Assembly: GCA_031554275.1 (NCBI GenBank)
Contig: JAVBKB010000114.1
Span: forward strand, 1-7,639
Reading direction: 5' to 3'
DNA: 7,639 nt
From: JAVBKB01 sp031554275
GTDB lineage: Bacteria; Bacillota; Bacilli; JARBTR01
Shown here: piece by piece, positions 1 to 6,081 of the stretch
Numbering within the stretch: position 1 is the stretch's first letter
Layout: every line of letters starts with the position of its first letter
Notes under the pieces: generated by a model
The model's input: only the letters and a program-made list of their open reading frames with translations
What the model was told of the DNA's origin: nothing
Databases searched by the model: none
Translations under genes and position numbers: made by a program

Positions 1-13
1 TTTTTGGTGCTAA

Positions 14-145
14 TACTATTTAACATACTGGGCGAACTTTGCAGTCGTTGATTCTGTAGTGGATGCTGAATGTTTGATCAATTCAATTTGGAATGCATGT
101 ATAGCTTTGGAAATGAGGGCTGACATTGCAGCGAATGAAGACTAA
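14..145 (+). pseudogene. 3' remnant of an unrecognised upstream gene
   Basis: A frame open from 14 (after a TAA at 11-13) to the TAA at 143-145 encodes about 43 residues and ends with RADIAANED. It has no obvious start codon with a ribosome binding site, and I do not recognise the protein. Its last 11 bases overlap the ATG at 135 of the following DUF771-type gene. Such an overlap is common between consecutive genes of a phage operon and is the main reason to think this is a real gene end. The stop at 11-13 would make it truncated, unless the frame enters through a frameshift from sequence to the left. It could also be chance open frame. Confidence 0.2.
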
Positions 146-421
146 TCTAACTATAGAAATCCACCAGAACTTGTGTTAGTTAAGCGAGTTGAATTGAACG
201 AATTGAAAAGTGAAATTGAAGAACTTCGGAATTCTGAGAAAGTATTCTGGACAATTGCTGATTTAAAAAATCAGACAGGGATCAAGTCATTTGTTTCTCT
301 ACAGAAGCTATTTTATCAGCCAGGATTTCCAAAATTTAAAATTGGAAACGAATGGAGATTCCCGGTTGATGAAACATCCAAATGGTTAAAGGAATGGTGG
401 AGAGCACAACCTATAGGGTAG
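135..421 (+). pseudogene. DUF771-type phage protein, frameshifted near its 5' end
   Basis: The family is small phage-encoded proteins of unknown function with a winged-helix/excisionase-like look. An ATG at 135 opens a frame reading MKTNLTIEIHQN that dies at a TAG at 177-179. The remainder of the family pattern, VLVKRVELNELK, then WTIADLKNQTG, then a Trp-rich tail (WRFP, WLKEWW), continues in another frame from 173 to the TAG at 419-421. One extra base around 171-172 would join them as an Asn-Tyr-Val-Leu sequence, which is how DUF771 proteins usually begin (a short beta segment, then a V-L-x-x-V-E-L-x-E-L-K helix). I therefore read this as one gene of about 95 codons with a single-base deletion. 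The GTG at 173 could only yield a shortened 82-residue product, and no Shine-Dalgarno sequence precedes it. A GAGGG at 115-119 is 15 bases from the ATG at 135, rather far for a good site. The family assignment is by pattern recognition; the frameshift is directly visible. Confidence 0.6.
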
Positions 422-500
422 TGTCCTCTTCGCATTGCTCTCCTCGTGATGGTACTCGTGTGGTAAGTCTTTTAAATTAGTTCAATTTGATTAATGTTTG

Positions 501-511
501 TATGATAAAAT
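501..511 (+). promoter_or_regulatory. Possible -10 element upstream of the R-M gene
   Basis: TATGAT at 501-506, running into an overlapping TAAAAT at 506-511, resembles a sigma-A -10 box about 45 bases before the ATG at 556. The region is AT-rich, but no good -35 box lies at 16-18 bases upstream (the hexamer with an 18-base gap is TTAGTT at 477-482). This is a weak call. The gene could instead be transcribed from further left. Confidence 0.25.
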
Positions 512-555
512 AGTAAAATGCAGAAACTATTAAATTTTGTTTTCAAGGAGGATAT

Positions 556-3120
556 ATGGATTTAAATTTTGAAGATTTAGGTGATATTCAACTACCACTT
601 AGTCCTGAAGGGAAAATAATAGATTTTCTAGATACTGATAAGACTCGAGCAAATACTCCAGAAGAAAGAAATAGACAGATTTTTGCACAGATTTTAGTTA
701 ATGACTATAAGTATGAAAAAAACACAATTTCATTTGAAGTGCCAATTCAATTTGGGATTGATAATAAAAAAAGAGCTGATATAGTTGTTTTTCGTTCGCC
801 TAAAGCAAGGGAGCAAAAAGATCTAACTCAAATTAGACTAATTGTTGAGGTTAAGGCTCCAGATATTGTATCTGGAGAGCGTCAACTACATTCCTACATG
901 TTTGCTACTGCAGCAGAAGGGGGAGTATGGTTTAATGGTCAGATTCGCTATTACAGGAAAAATTCAGAATCAACCTCTCTAGTTTTCTATCCGGGAATTC
1001 CTAAGCAAGGCCAGTCATGGGATTCAATAGGACTTTATAAAAAGGCAGATTTGATTAAACCAGCAAATCTGAAATCAGTATTTAGAAAGTGCCACAACTC
1101 TATTTATAGGACAGGAATTAATTCGGAAGACGTAGCAATGGACATGGTTCGTTTGCTTTTAGCTAAGTATACAGATGAAACTAATCCTGGTGATGATTGT
1201 GAGTTCAGATGTACGCCTGAGGAATTGAAAAGTGAAGATGGTATTATCGGGGTTGCAGACAGAATAAGGAAGTTATTTGAACAAGTAAAAAATGAAAATT
1301 CAGATGTTTTTAGTTTAAGTGAGGAAATTACATGTGGGGATTCAGAGATTGCAATTGTTGTAACGCAATTACAGCAATACTCTTTTTTAGATGCTCCATA
1401 CGATGTTATTGGTACAGCATATGAAACATATGTTTCAAGTCATTTAAAAGGGGAAAGAGGTCAGTTTTTTACAAATAGACTCGTAGTCGATCTAATGATT
1501 GGAATGATTGACCCAAATGAATCAGATATTATTTTAGATCCGGCCTGCGGTTCTGGGGGTTTTTTGCTCCGAAGTTTAGCGCATGTTTCTGATAAAATTA
1601 GAAAATCAGGAAGGTCAGAATCTGCTGCCAGTAGGGCGGAATCAATTTTTAGACATAGACTATTTGGAATTGATAAGACCCCAAAATTAGTTAAAGTGGC
1701 AAAGGCGAATATGTTGCTAGGCAAGGACGGGCATACTGGGTTGATTCATCATGATAGTTTGTTGGGGTTTGAGTGTTTGCCTGATGAGTTTGCTAACAAG
1801 GCTGGTAAAGAAAAACCAACGATTATTTTAGCTAATCCCCCTTTTGGAGCAAGTAATGAACATAAGATTTCTGATGCAAATTATTTATGTAATTTTATAT
1901 CTGCTAATAGCTTTAATATTGATGAAAGCAACATTTTAAATATAGAGAAAAAAAAGGTATCTGGTGTTGCTCCTGAGATTTTGTTCCTAGAGAGGTGTAT
2001 TGAGTGGGTCGCCCCAGGAGGGTATGTAGGGATAGTTATGGCACGTGGGGCTTTGGACAATAGAGAATCCGCATTGGCTAGGAAATATTTGCTGGAAAAC
2101 ACCCGAATCATGGCGATTGTTAATTGCCATGATGATACATTTGAACCTTACTGTGGGTCAAAAGCTTCCTTTCTTATTCTTAAAAAGAAGAGTGATAAAG
2201 AAAAAGTTAATAATGCTCCGTATCCAATTTTTATGGCGATTTCTAAGAAAGTTGGTCAGACATCTCGTGGGGAGGCAATTTTTAAAAGAAATGATAATGG
2301 GCAAATTTTAATTGGTAATGGGGCACCTATTTTGGACCATGATATGTTTGAAATTTTACAGTCGTTTAGAGAGTGGAAGTTAGGAAAAAGTATCTCATAT
2401 GAATTCGCTTTTAGTGTAAATTCATCGCAAATAGAGACGCCTTATTTTAATCTGAATCCTGTCAAGTTTATGCCAACATTAAACTCAAGTTTAAAAAAAG
2501 TAATTGAGTTGGGTGAACAAGAAAATTGGGAATCCAGAAGACTTGGGGATATATCTACAGTGTTCAACGGTCCTAGATTTAAAAGACCGTATGCTGATGA
2601 AGGAGTTACAAGTGGTGAAGGAGTTCTTCCTTATTACACTGGGACAGCTTTTACACAAACAAAAGGAGAAAATATTAAGTATCTAGACAGAAACAAGGCT
2701 ACAAAACAGCAAAAAAAACAACTTGATCTACTGACCATTCACGAAGGATGGCTATTAATCACTGATTCAGGAACTTTAGGTAGAATAATATATGCACGAA
2801 ATGAACATGAAGGTGTAATTGCAACGAATAATTTAATCAGGGTGGTAATTGATGATGAAATACTAAGAGCATATGTGTATCAGTTTTTAATGAGTGATCT
2901 AGGCCAACATCAGATGCTTAGACACGCATATGGAACTAATCAACTTCACATAGAGCCTTGGCACATTTCAGACATTTTGATTCCATTTCCAAAGAATGAT
3001 GAAGAATGGCGAGTTATTGGAAGAGTAGCACTGAAAAGTTTAAAATTATTAGAAGAAAGTCGAAAACTTGAATCTTTTGTAAAAGAAAGTGTGGATACTC
3101 TATACGAAGTAAGTAACTAA
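556..3120 (+). CDS. Fused restriction-modification enzyme: HsdR-N-like nuclease + N6-adenine methyltransferase + target recognition domain (type IIG-like)
   Basis: An 854-residue enzyme predicted to methylate adenine at a specific DNA site and cut unmodified DNA. Residues about 34-135 look like the HsdR N-terminal PD-(D/E)XK nuclease: Asp75 in RADIVVF and Glu98-x-Lys100 in LIVEVKAP. Residues about 280-545 are a type I HsdM-like methyltransferase: GQFFT at 302-306, SAM-binding motif DPACGSGGF at 328-336, acidic GID ending at Asp373, and catalytic NPPF at 427-430, typical of gamma-class N6-adenine enzymes. Residues about 658-812 resemble one HsdS half: WESRRLGDI, then GTNQLHIEPWHISDILIPFP, then a helical tail. 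There is no DEAD-box/Walker helicase region, so cleavage would not need ATP translocation. The start is fixed by AAGGAGG at 545-551. No partner hsd gene follows, and every key motif is intact. MmeI-like type IIG/IIL enzymes share the nuclease-methylase-TRD order. The alternative is a methylase with an inactive nuclease. Recognition site unknown. Confidence 0.88.
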   Translation: MDLNFEDLGDIQLPLSPEGKIIDFLDTDKTRANTPEERNRQIFAQILVNDYKYEKNTISFEVPIQFGIDNKKRADIVVFRSPKAREQKDLTQIRLIVEVKAPDIVSGERQLHSYMFATAAEGGVWFNGQIRYYRKNSESTSLVFYPGIPKQGQSWDSIGLYKKADLIKPANLKSVFRKCHNSIYRTGINSEDVAMDMVRLLLAKYTDETNPGDDCEFRCTPEELKSEDGIIGVADRIRKLFEQVKNENSDVFSLSEEITCGDSEIAIVVTQLQQYSFLDAPYDVIGTAYETYVSSHLKGERGQFFTNRLVVDLMIGMIDPNESDIILDPACGSGGFLLRSLAHVSDKIRKSGRSESAASRAESIFRHRLFGIDKTPKLVKVAKANMLLGKDGHTGLIHHDSLLGFECLPDEFANKAGKEKPTIILANPPFGASNEHKISDANYLCNFISANSFNIDESNILNIEKKKVSGVAPEILFLERCIEWVAPGGYVGIVMARGALDNRESALARKYLLENTRIMAIVNCHDDTFEPYCGSKASFLILKKKSDKEKVNNAPYPIFMAISKKVGQTSRGEAIFKRNDNGQILIGNGAPILDHDMFEILQSFREWKLGKSISYEFAFSVNSSQIETPYFNLNPVKFMPTLNSSLKKVIELGEQENWESRRLGDISTVFNGPRFKRPYADEGVTSGEGVLPYYTGTAFTQTKGENIKYLDRNKATKQQKKQLDLLTIHEGWLLITDSGTLGRIIYARNEHEGVIATNNLIRVVIDDEILRAYVYQFLMSDLGQHQMLRHAYGTNQLHIEPWHISDILIPFPKNDEEWRVIGRVALKSLKLLEESRKLESFVKESVDTLYEVSN

Positions 3121-3199
3121 ATTATGTGCAATACGATGTATATCAAAAAGGAATGATTTCTATGCATTGATTTCAGATTTATCGATATCGTCTATAGTA

Positions 3200-3219
3200 T
3201 GTCCATAATTTGTCCATAA
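3200..3219 (+). repeat. Two direct copies of TGTCCATAA, 11 bp apart
   Basis: TGTCCATAA occurs at 3200-3208 and again at 3211-3219, a repeat period of 11 bp, about one DNA helical turn. It lies 80 bases after the R-M gene stop codon and is followed by an A-rich run. Such phased repeats can bind a regulator or serve as arm-type sites of a tyrosine recombinase. No integrase gene is visible in the window, so the function is unknown. Confidence 0.4.
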
Positions 3220-3562
3220 AAAAATAAAATAGTGTAGAATTGTTTGAAATGTAAAGTTGTAAGAAGCTTGAATTCAAGAGGATTGTAACGTCATTTTCAA
3301 CTATTTAAAGCTTAAAATTAATTAAGTTTGACCTGGAAGGCTCATTTACAAAGTAAAGAATACTGAAGAAATCAATACGAAGAATTGTCTCAAACAACTA
3401 GATAAATAAGGCCTACCGCATGTAGAAAGTAAACATTCCTAAATGATAAAATGATAAAAGGGTGTAATAGTCAAAATGGGCGTTTCCTGAGCCATCTTCT
3501 TATCAAAACATGAAGTTTAGACTGCAGGTAGTGAAGGCGCAAGTGATTGATAGACAATATTG

Positions 3563-3606
3563 AGGGTGAGGTAACAGAGGCTTTCTGGCCTAAGTTTCCT
3601 CACCCT
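3563..3606. repeat. 44-base inverted repeat able to form a long hairpin
   Basis: AGGGTGAGGTAAC at 3563-3575 pairs with GTTTCCTCACCCT at 3594-3606: 12 of 13 pairs, with one T-T mismatch. The loop contains a second small stem, AGGC against GCCT (3578-3581 and 3588-3591). No T-run follows on either strand, so it is not a standard intrinsic terminator. It lies between the convergent R-M and DUF378 genes and could stabilise or end transcripts from both sides. Confidence 0.55.
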
Positions 3607-3649
3607 AGTTCTTTCCAAAATAGATGACATTATTGATGTGACAGTTTGT

Positions 3650-3680
3650 TTTCTGCTCCCCTTTTAGGGGAATACAGAAA
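3650..3680 (-). terminator. Hairpin directly after the DUF378 gene, possible terminator
   Basis: TTTCTG at 3650-3655 pairs with CAGAAA at 3675-3680, and CCCC at 3658-3661 pairs with GGGG at 3667-3670, around a five-base loop and a small internal bulge. It starts three bases past the DUF378 stop codon on the minus strand. The expected T-run after the stem on that strand is missing (it reads ACAAAC), so termination is plausible from position but not proven by form. Confidence 0.4.
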
Positions 3681-3682
3681 CT

Positions 3683-3889
3683 TTACATGTCTTTTTTGGG
3701 ATCTGAAAACAACATGGTAATACAAACTAAACCACTAATTCCAACTAGGGTGTAAACCGCTCTAGATAGAAAAGCATCCTGTCCACCAAATATTTCTGCG
3801 ACTAAATCAAATTCAAAGAGACCGATTAGTCCCCAATTAAGTGCGCCTACAATGACTAAGACTAATGCAATATACTGTAATGTTTTCAT
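3683..3889 (-). CDS. DUF378 family small membrane protein (YuzA-like)
   Basis: A 68-residue integral membrane protein of unknown function. The DUF378 hallmark GALNWGLIG is at residues 15-23, inside the first membrane segment (about 4-24). A second hydrophobic segment spans about 45-61 (AVYTLVGISGLVCITMLF), and the tail SDPKKDM is charged and probably cytoplasmic. The length fits the family. I chose the ATG at 3889-3887 because CTCCTTC at 3899-3905 gives a GAAGGAG ribosome binding site nine bases upstream. A longer frame starting at 3907 would begin inside or before that site and add six residues not typical of the family. The gene stands alone, convergent to the R-M gene, with a hairpin just after its stop and a nested inverted repeat about 85 bases before its start. 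I find no clear promoter. Confidence 0.88.
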   Translation of the reverse strand: MKTLQYIALVLVIVGALNWGLIGLFEFDLVAEIFGGQDAFLSRAVYTLVGISGLVCITMLFSDPKKDM

Positions 3890-3973
3890 GAAAATTAACT
3901 CCTTCAAATTAGGATTACTGACAAATATTTTGAATTTGCTGCTTAAAAATAAAAAAAGTTCGGAAATTAAATC

Positions 3974-4021
3974 AGGTACTCAATCGAATAGGGTCATTCC
4001 TATTCGCAGCACTTAGTACCT
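3974..4021. repeat. Nested inverted repeat upstream of the DUF378 gene
   Basis: Outer arms AGGTACT (3974-3980) and AGTACCT (4015-4021) are perfect complements. Inside them CGAATAGG (3985-3992) pairs perfectly with CCTATTCG (3999-4006) around a six-base loop. The asymmetric internal loop has 4 and 8 bases. Read on the minus strand it would sit about 85-132 bases before the DUF378 start and be followed after 18 bases by a T-rich run. It could be a leader RNA structure, a terminator-like element or a small mobile-element remnant. Confidence 0.5.
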
Positions 4022-4164
4022 ATTATGGACACTGGGAGGCAATCTTATACCAAAAAATTTTACCGTGTGATTATCGTGTGTTTGAAAAAATGGCCATATT
4101 TGAAAGTGAAGTGAGCCGCAAATTGTTAGGACGTGTGTGAAATGGGAAGGGACAAAATCAATTG

Positions 4165-4530
4165 AGCAAAGTCGGTATAGAACGAAGAACAAACAAGCTT
4201 CATAAAAGAGGCCATTTGCTTTTCATGGCTGGTAGCCACAAGAAGAAACTGTATGAACAGCTGATTAGGAAGCGATCACAAACAGGATGTTGTTTACTTG
4301 AATTCCCAAGGATCGATCGTCATTCATATTGGTGGTAAGCGGTAGACCTTCGTATATGCCACACAGTTTCCTCGCAAATTCTAACATCGTGGTATGAGTA
4401 AATTTGCCCTTCCAATATTTCGAGGCATTATGTCATTTCACTTCATACGCCCGTCATCATCATTTGTAAGAAAATGGTTTTTGAGATTACACTGCCCTAG
4501 TATCAGCTAACGATTAACAAGAAAAGATCA
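4165..4530 (+). pseudogene. Possible decayed LytTR-type DNA-binding domain
   Basis: LytTR domains are beta-rich DNA-binding modules of response regulators such as AgrA and LytR. Pieces resembling one appear in order but in shifting frames: LLFMAGSHKKKLYEQLI before about 4270, DVVYLNSQGSIVIHIGGK from 4286, CHFTSY at 4431-4448 (compare the family's C-H-x-S-Y/F-x-V-N), and MVFEITLP*YQLTINKKRS from 4474. The order and spacing roughly fit the family, with several frameshifts and stops needed between them. No intact product is possible. The resemblance is by eye only, and chance similarity in AT-rich DNA remains a real alternative. Confidence 0.3.
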
Positions 4531-4708
4531 TAACAATAAGGCGATTAGCGCAACTATAGAAGCTGTGTAGATATCTTAATAAGATAAGACAGTGGCTTAG
4601 TTTTAATGATGACAAATTTGGGAGAACAATTAGATCGTTTATAGGTAAAGAGCAGCCGAATGTTTTTCCGAATTTATCTGGTTGTTTTCAGGTATTTTGC
4701 AGTTTAGT

Positions 4709-4737
4709 TTGAGATGGAATAGAATTTGAGTTAAGAT
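4709..4737 (+). promoter_or_regulatory. Sigma-A-type promoter of the AlkD-like gene
   Basis: TTGAGA at 4709-4714 and TAAGAT at 4732-4737 are separated by exactly 17 bases. Each matches the sigma-A consensus at four or more positions. Transcription would start near 4744, giving a leader of about 35 bases before the ATG at 4779, with the ribosome binding site GGAGG at 4769-4773. Confidence 0.6.
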
Positions 4738-4778
4738 AAAAATAGTTGTAAAATTCTACGTTTTTTTTGGAGGTAAAT

Positions 4779-5483
4779 ATGGAAATTTTAGAAATTTTAC
4801 AAGAACTAGAAGCAGCAGGATCAGAACGAACAAAAAAGACCTATATGAGCAATGGTGCACATGAGCCGCTTTATGGGTGCCCGGTTAAGAATTTGAATCC
4901 AATTGCCAAAAAAATTGGGCATGATAACGAACTAGCTGTTGCCTTATATGATACAGGGAACTATGATGCGATGTACTTAGCCAGTATGATCATAGACGTC
5001 AATCAAATGACCAAAGACGATTTTGAGGATTGGATAAGCAAGGCCTATTTCTATATGCTTTCGGATTTTGCGGTTGCAGTTTGCTTATCAGAAGCAGATT
5101 TTGCGCTTGAATTAGCTGAAGAATGGACCCGAAGTGGGAAAGAACTGAAAATGAGTGCAGGATGGAGCACATTTACATGGGCACTTGAATCCACCAAGGA
5201 TGACTTTTTTAGCCGAGAACAAATTGAGCGACTGTTAAACAAAGTTGCAGCAGAATTTCACACTGCACCAAAGCGTACACGAAATGCGATGAATGCTTAT
5301 TTAATCTCCGTTGCAATTTCATATACGCCATTACACGACGAGGCTTATTGTTTAGCAAAGAAAATCAATGTTGAAGCGGTGGAAAAAGACCCAACCTGTA
5401 AGCCGCCAAGTGCGGTTGGAGCAATTGAAAAAGCAATTGAAAAAAATAAGTTAGGTTTCAAAAGGAAGTATTTGCGCTGTTAA
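4779..5483 (+). CDS. DNA alkylation repair protein, AlkD-like HEAT-repeat family
   Basis: A 234-residue all-helical protein of the DNA_alkylation (AlkD-like) family. The best-known members are DNA glycosylases that remove N3- and N7-alkylated bases. Recognised features are the opening helices with GAHEPLYGCPVKNLNPIAKKIG at about 26-47, the LAVALYDTGNYDAMYLASMI block at 52-71 that marks the family, repeated HEAT-like helices through about 180, and the closing CKPPSAVGAIEKA...LGFKRKYLRC. Asp96 in YFYMLSDF lies where I would place the catalytic Asp of AlkD, with Tyr92 in place of the nearby Trp; this alignment is by eye. The ATG at 4779 has GGAGG five bases upstream. A TTG at 4767 in the same frame overlaps that site and is unlikely to be used. 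The gene has its own promoter, no operon partner and no clear terminator. Enzymatic activity on alkylated bases is inferred from the family; this branch is less studied than AlkD itself. Confidence 0.85.
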   Translation: MEILEILQELEAAGSERTKKTYMSNGAHEPLYGCPVKNLNPIAKKIGHDNELAVALYDTGNYDAMYLASMIIDVNQMTKDDFEDWISKAYFYMLSDFAVAVCLSEADFALELAEEWTRSGKELKMSAGWSTFTWALESTKDDFFSREQIERLLNKVAAEFHTAPKRTRNAMNAYLISVAISYTPLHDEAYCLAKKINVEAVEKDPTCKPPSAVGAIEKAIEKNKLGFKRKYLRC

Positions 5484-6081
5484 TCAATGGGGATAGATAT
5501 CGTAAGGATTGGTTAAGCTGACGGTGTCAGTTCTGAAAAAAATGAAATTACTAGAGGAATAATGAATAGGATGTGTGGTGCAAACGACATGTCCTCATTT
5601 TTTTGCGAAAACTGTGATGAAGCAGGAACACTTGCTGGATGAATCAATTGGTGAAAACGAATGTGCAGTAGTCTACGGTTGGTTGATTGTTCGTAGTGCT
5701 TTAATAGAAACTGCCCATGTTGCAGATGGAAAGTATCGGAATCATGCACTTGTACGACACTAGGATAAGGTATAAAGATGATGAAGCGTAATAGTCCCTG
5801 TTAGACGTATGCATCAATCTATTTTGAGTTGCGTTAAAATCAATTAGGCGCGCGCGTAGTTTTTCATTATCATTGCTGTCTACTGCCACCGATACTAGTG
5901 TGATCAAGATTGTTCAATAGTAGAATGGATTTGATAAAGCGTAGTTGCCCCTCTCTTCCTACTACGACATAGAGATGAAGAACGCCTTCATTTGAAATCA
6001 TTCTTCATCTCTACTGGAAACAATTTCATCACTGATGCTTGCAAGAAATACGCGGGTCTTAATCGCTTTACAAAAACAACA
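5484..6081. other. Non-coding stretch between the AlkD-like gene and the secreted-protein pseudogene
   Basis: About 600 bases in which I find no supported gene. Short frames are open on both strands (for example 5575-5763 + and 5701-5907 -), but they overlap each other, lack ribosome binding sites and match nothing I know. Visible structures are a small hairpin CTGAC-GGT-GTCAG at 5518-5530 without a following T-run, an alternating GC run at 5848-5856, and the perfect 13-bp inverted repeat at 5970-6013. Confidence 0.5.
5970..6013. repeat. Perfect 13-bp inverted repeat with an 18-base loop
   Basis: TAGAGATGAAGAA at 5970-5982 is the exact complement of TTCTTCATCTCTA at 6001-6013. It lies about 70 bases beyond the stop codon of the minus-strand pseudogene. 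On neither strand does a T-run follow the stem, so it is at best an atypical terminator. It could also be a protein-binding dyad or the trace of a small mobile element. Confidence 0.55.

Larger units (their letters stand above)
3121..3640. other. Non-coding stretch between the R-M gene and the DUF378 gene
   Basis: I see no convincing gene on either strand in these 520 bases. The stretch contains the paired TGTCCATAA repeats at 3200-3219, a 12-bp palindrome CTTGAATTCAAG at 3267-3278, a short tandem of AATGATAAA-like units at about 3441-3459, and a strong hairpin at 3563-3606. No hairpin followed by a T-run lies just after the R-M stop codon, so its transcript may end at the 3563-3606 hairpin or run into the convergent gene. 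Confidence 0.5.
3910..4700. other. Intergenic stretch between DUF378 and the AlkD-like gene, with gene debris
   Basis: About 790 bases without an intact gene. It contains the nested inverted repeat at 3974-4021, scattered LytTR-like protein fragments between about 4165 and 4530, and a 15-bp dyad TATCTTAATAAGATA at 4572-4586. A frame of 50 codons (4560-4712, +) is open but has no start codon with a ribosome binding site and no recognisable motif, so I do not call it. Confidence 0.45.

Noticed and set aside
1461..1724. Open frame on the minus strand inside the R-M gene
   Set aside because: It is antisense to the conserved methyltransferase motif region, has no ribosome binding site and no recognisable protein features. 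The same holds for the short frames at 1881-2111 (-), 2045-2311 (+) and 2504-2686 (+).
1948..2718. Eight-A runs at 1948-1955 and 2711-2718 in the R-M gene as phase-variation switches
   Set aside because: Runs of eight A are common in AT-rich coding sequence, and the frame is intact. Nothing else points to slippage control.
3267..3278. 12-bp palindrome CTTGAATTCAAG
   Set aside because: Short perfect palindromes of this size are expected by chance at a low rate, and nothing nearby suggests an operator.
3887..3907. Longer DUF378 protein starting at 3907
   Set aside because: The extra residues would be encoded across the GAAGGAG ribosome binding site that clearly serves the ATG at 3889, and they do not fit the family.
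4767..4781. TTG start at 4767 for the AlkD-like gene
   Set aside because: The TTG overlaps the GGAGG ribosome binding site of the ATG at 4779.
5518..5530. Hairpin after the AlkD-like gene as its terminator
   Set aside because: The stem is only five to seven pairs with a three-base loop, and it is followed by TTCTGAAAAAA instead of a T-run.
5575..5907. Small proteins at 5575-5763 (+), 5513-5749 (-) and 5701-5907 (-)
   Set aside because: They overlap on opposite strands, lack ribosome binding sites and show no family-like motif. Treated as chance frames.
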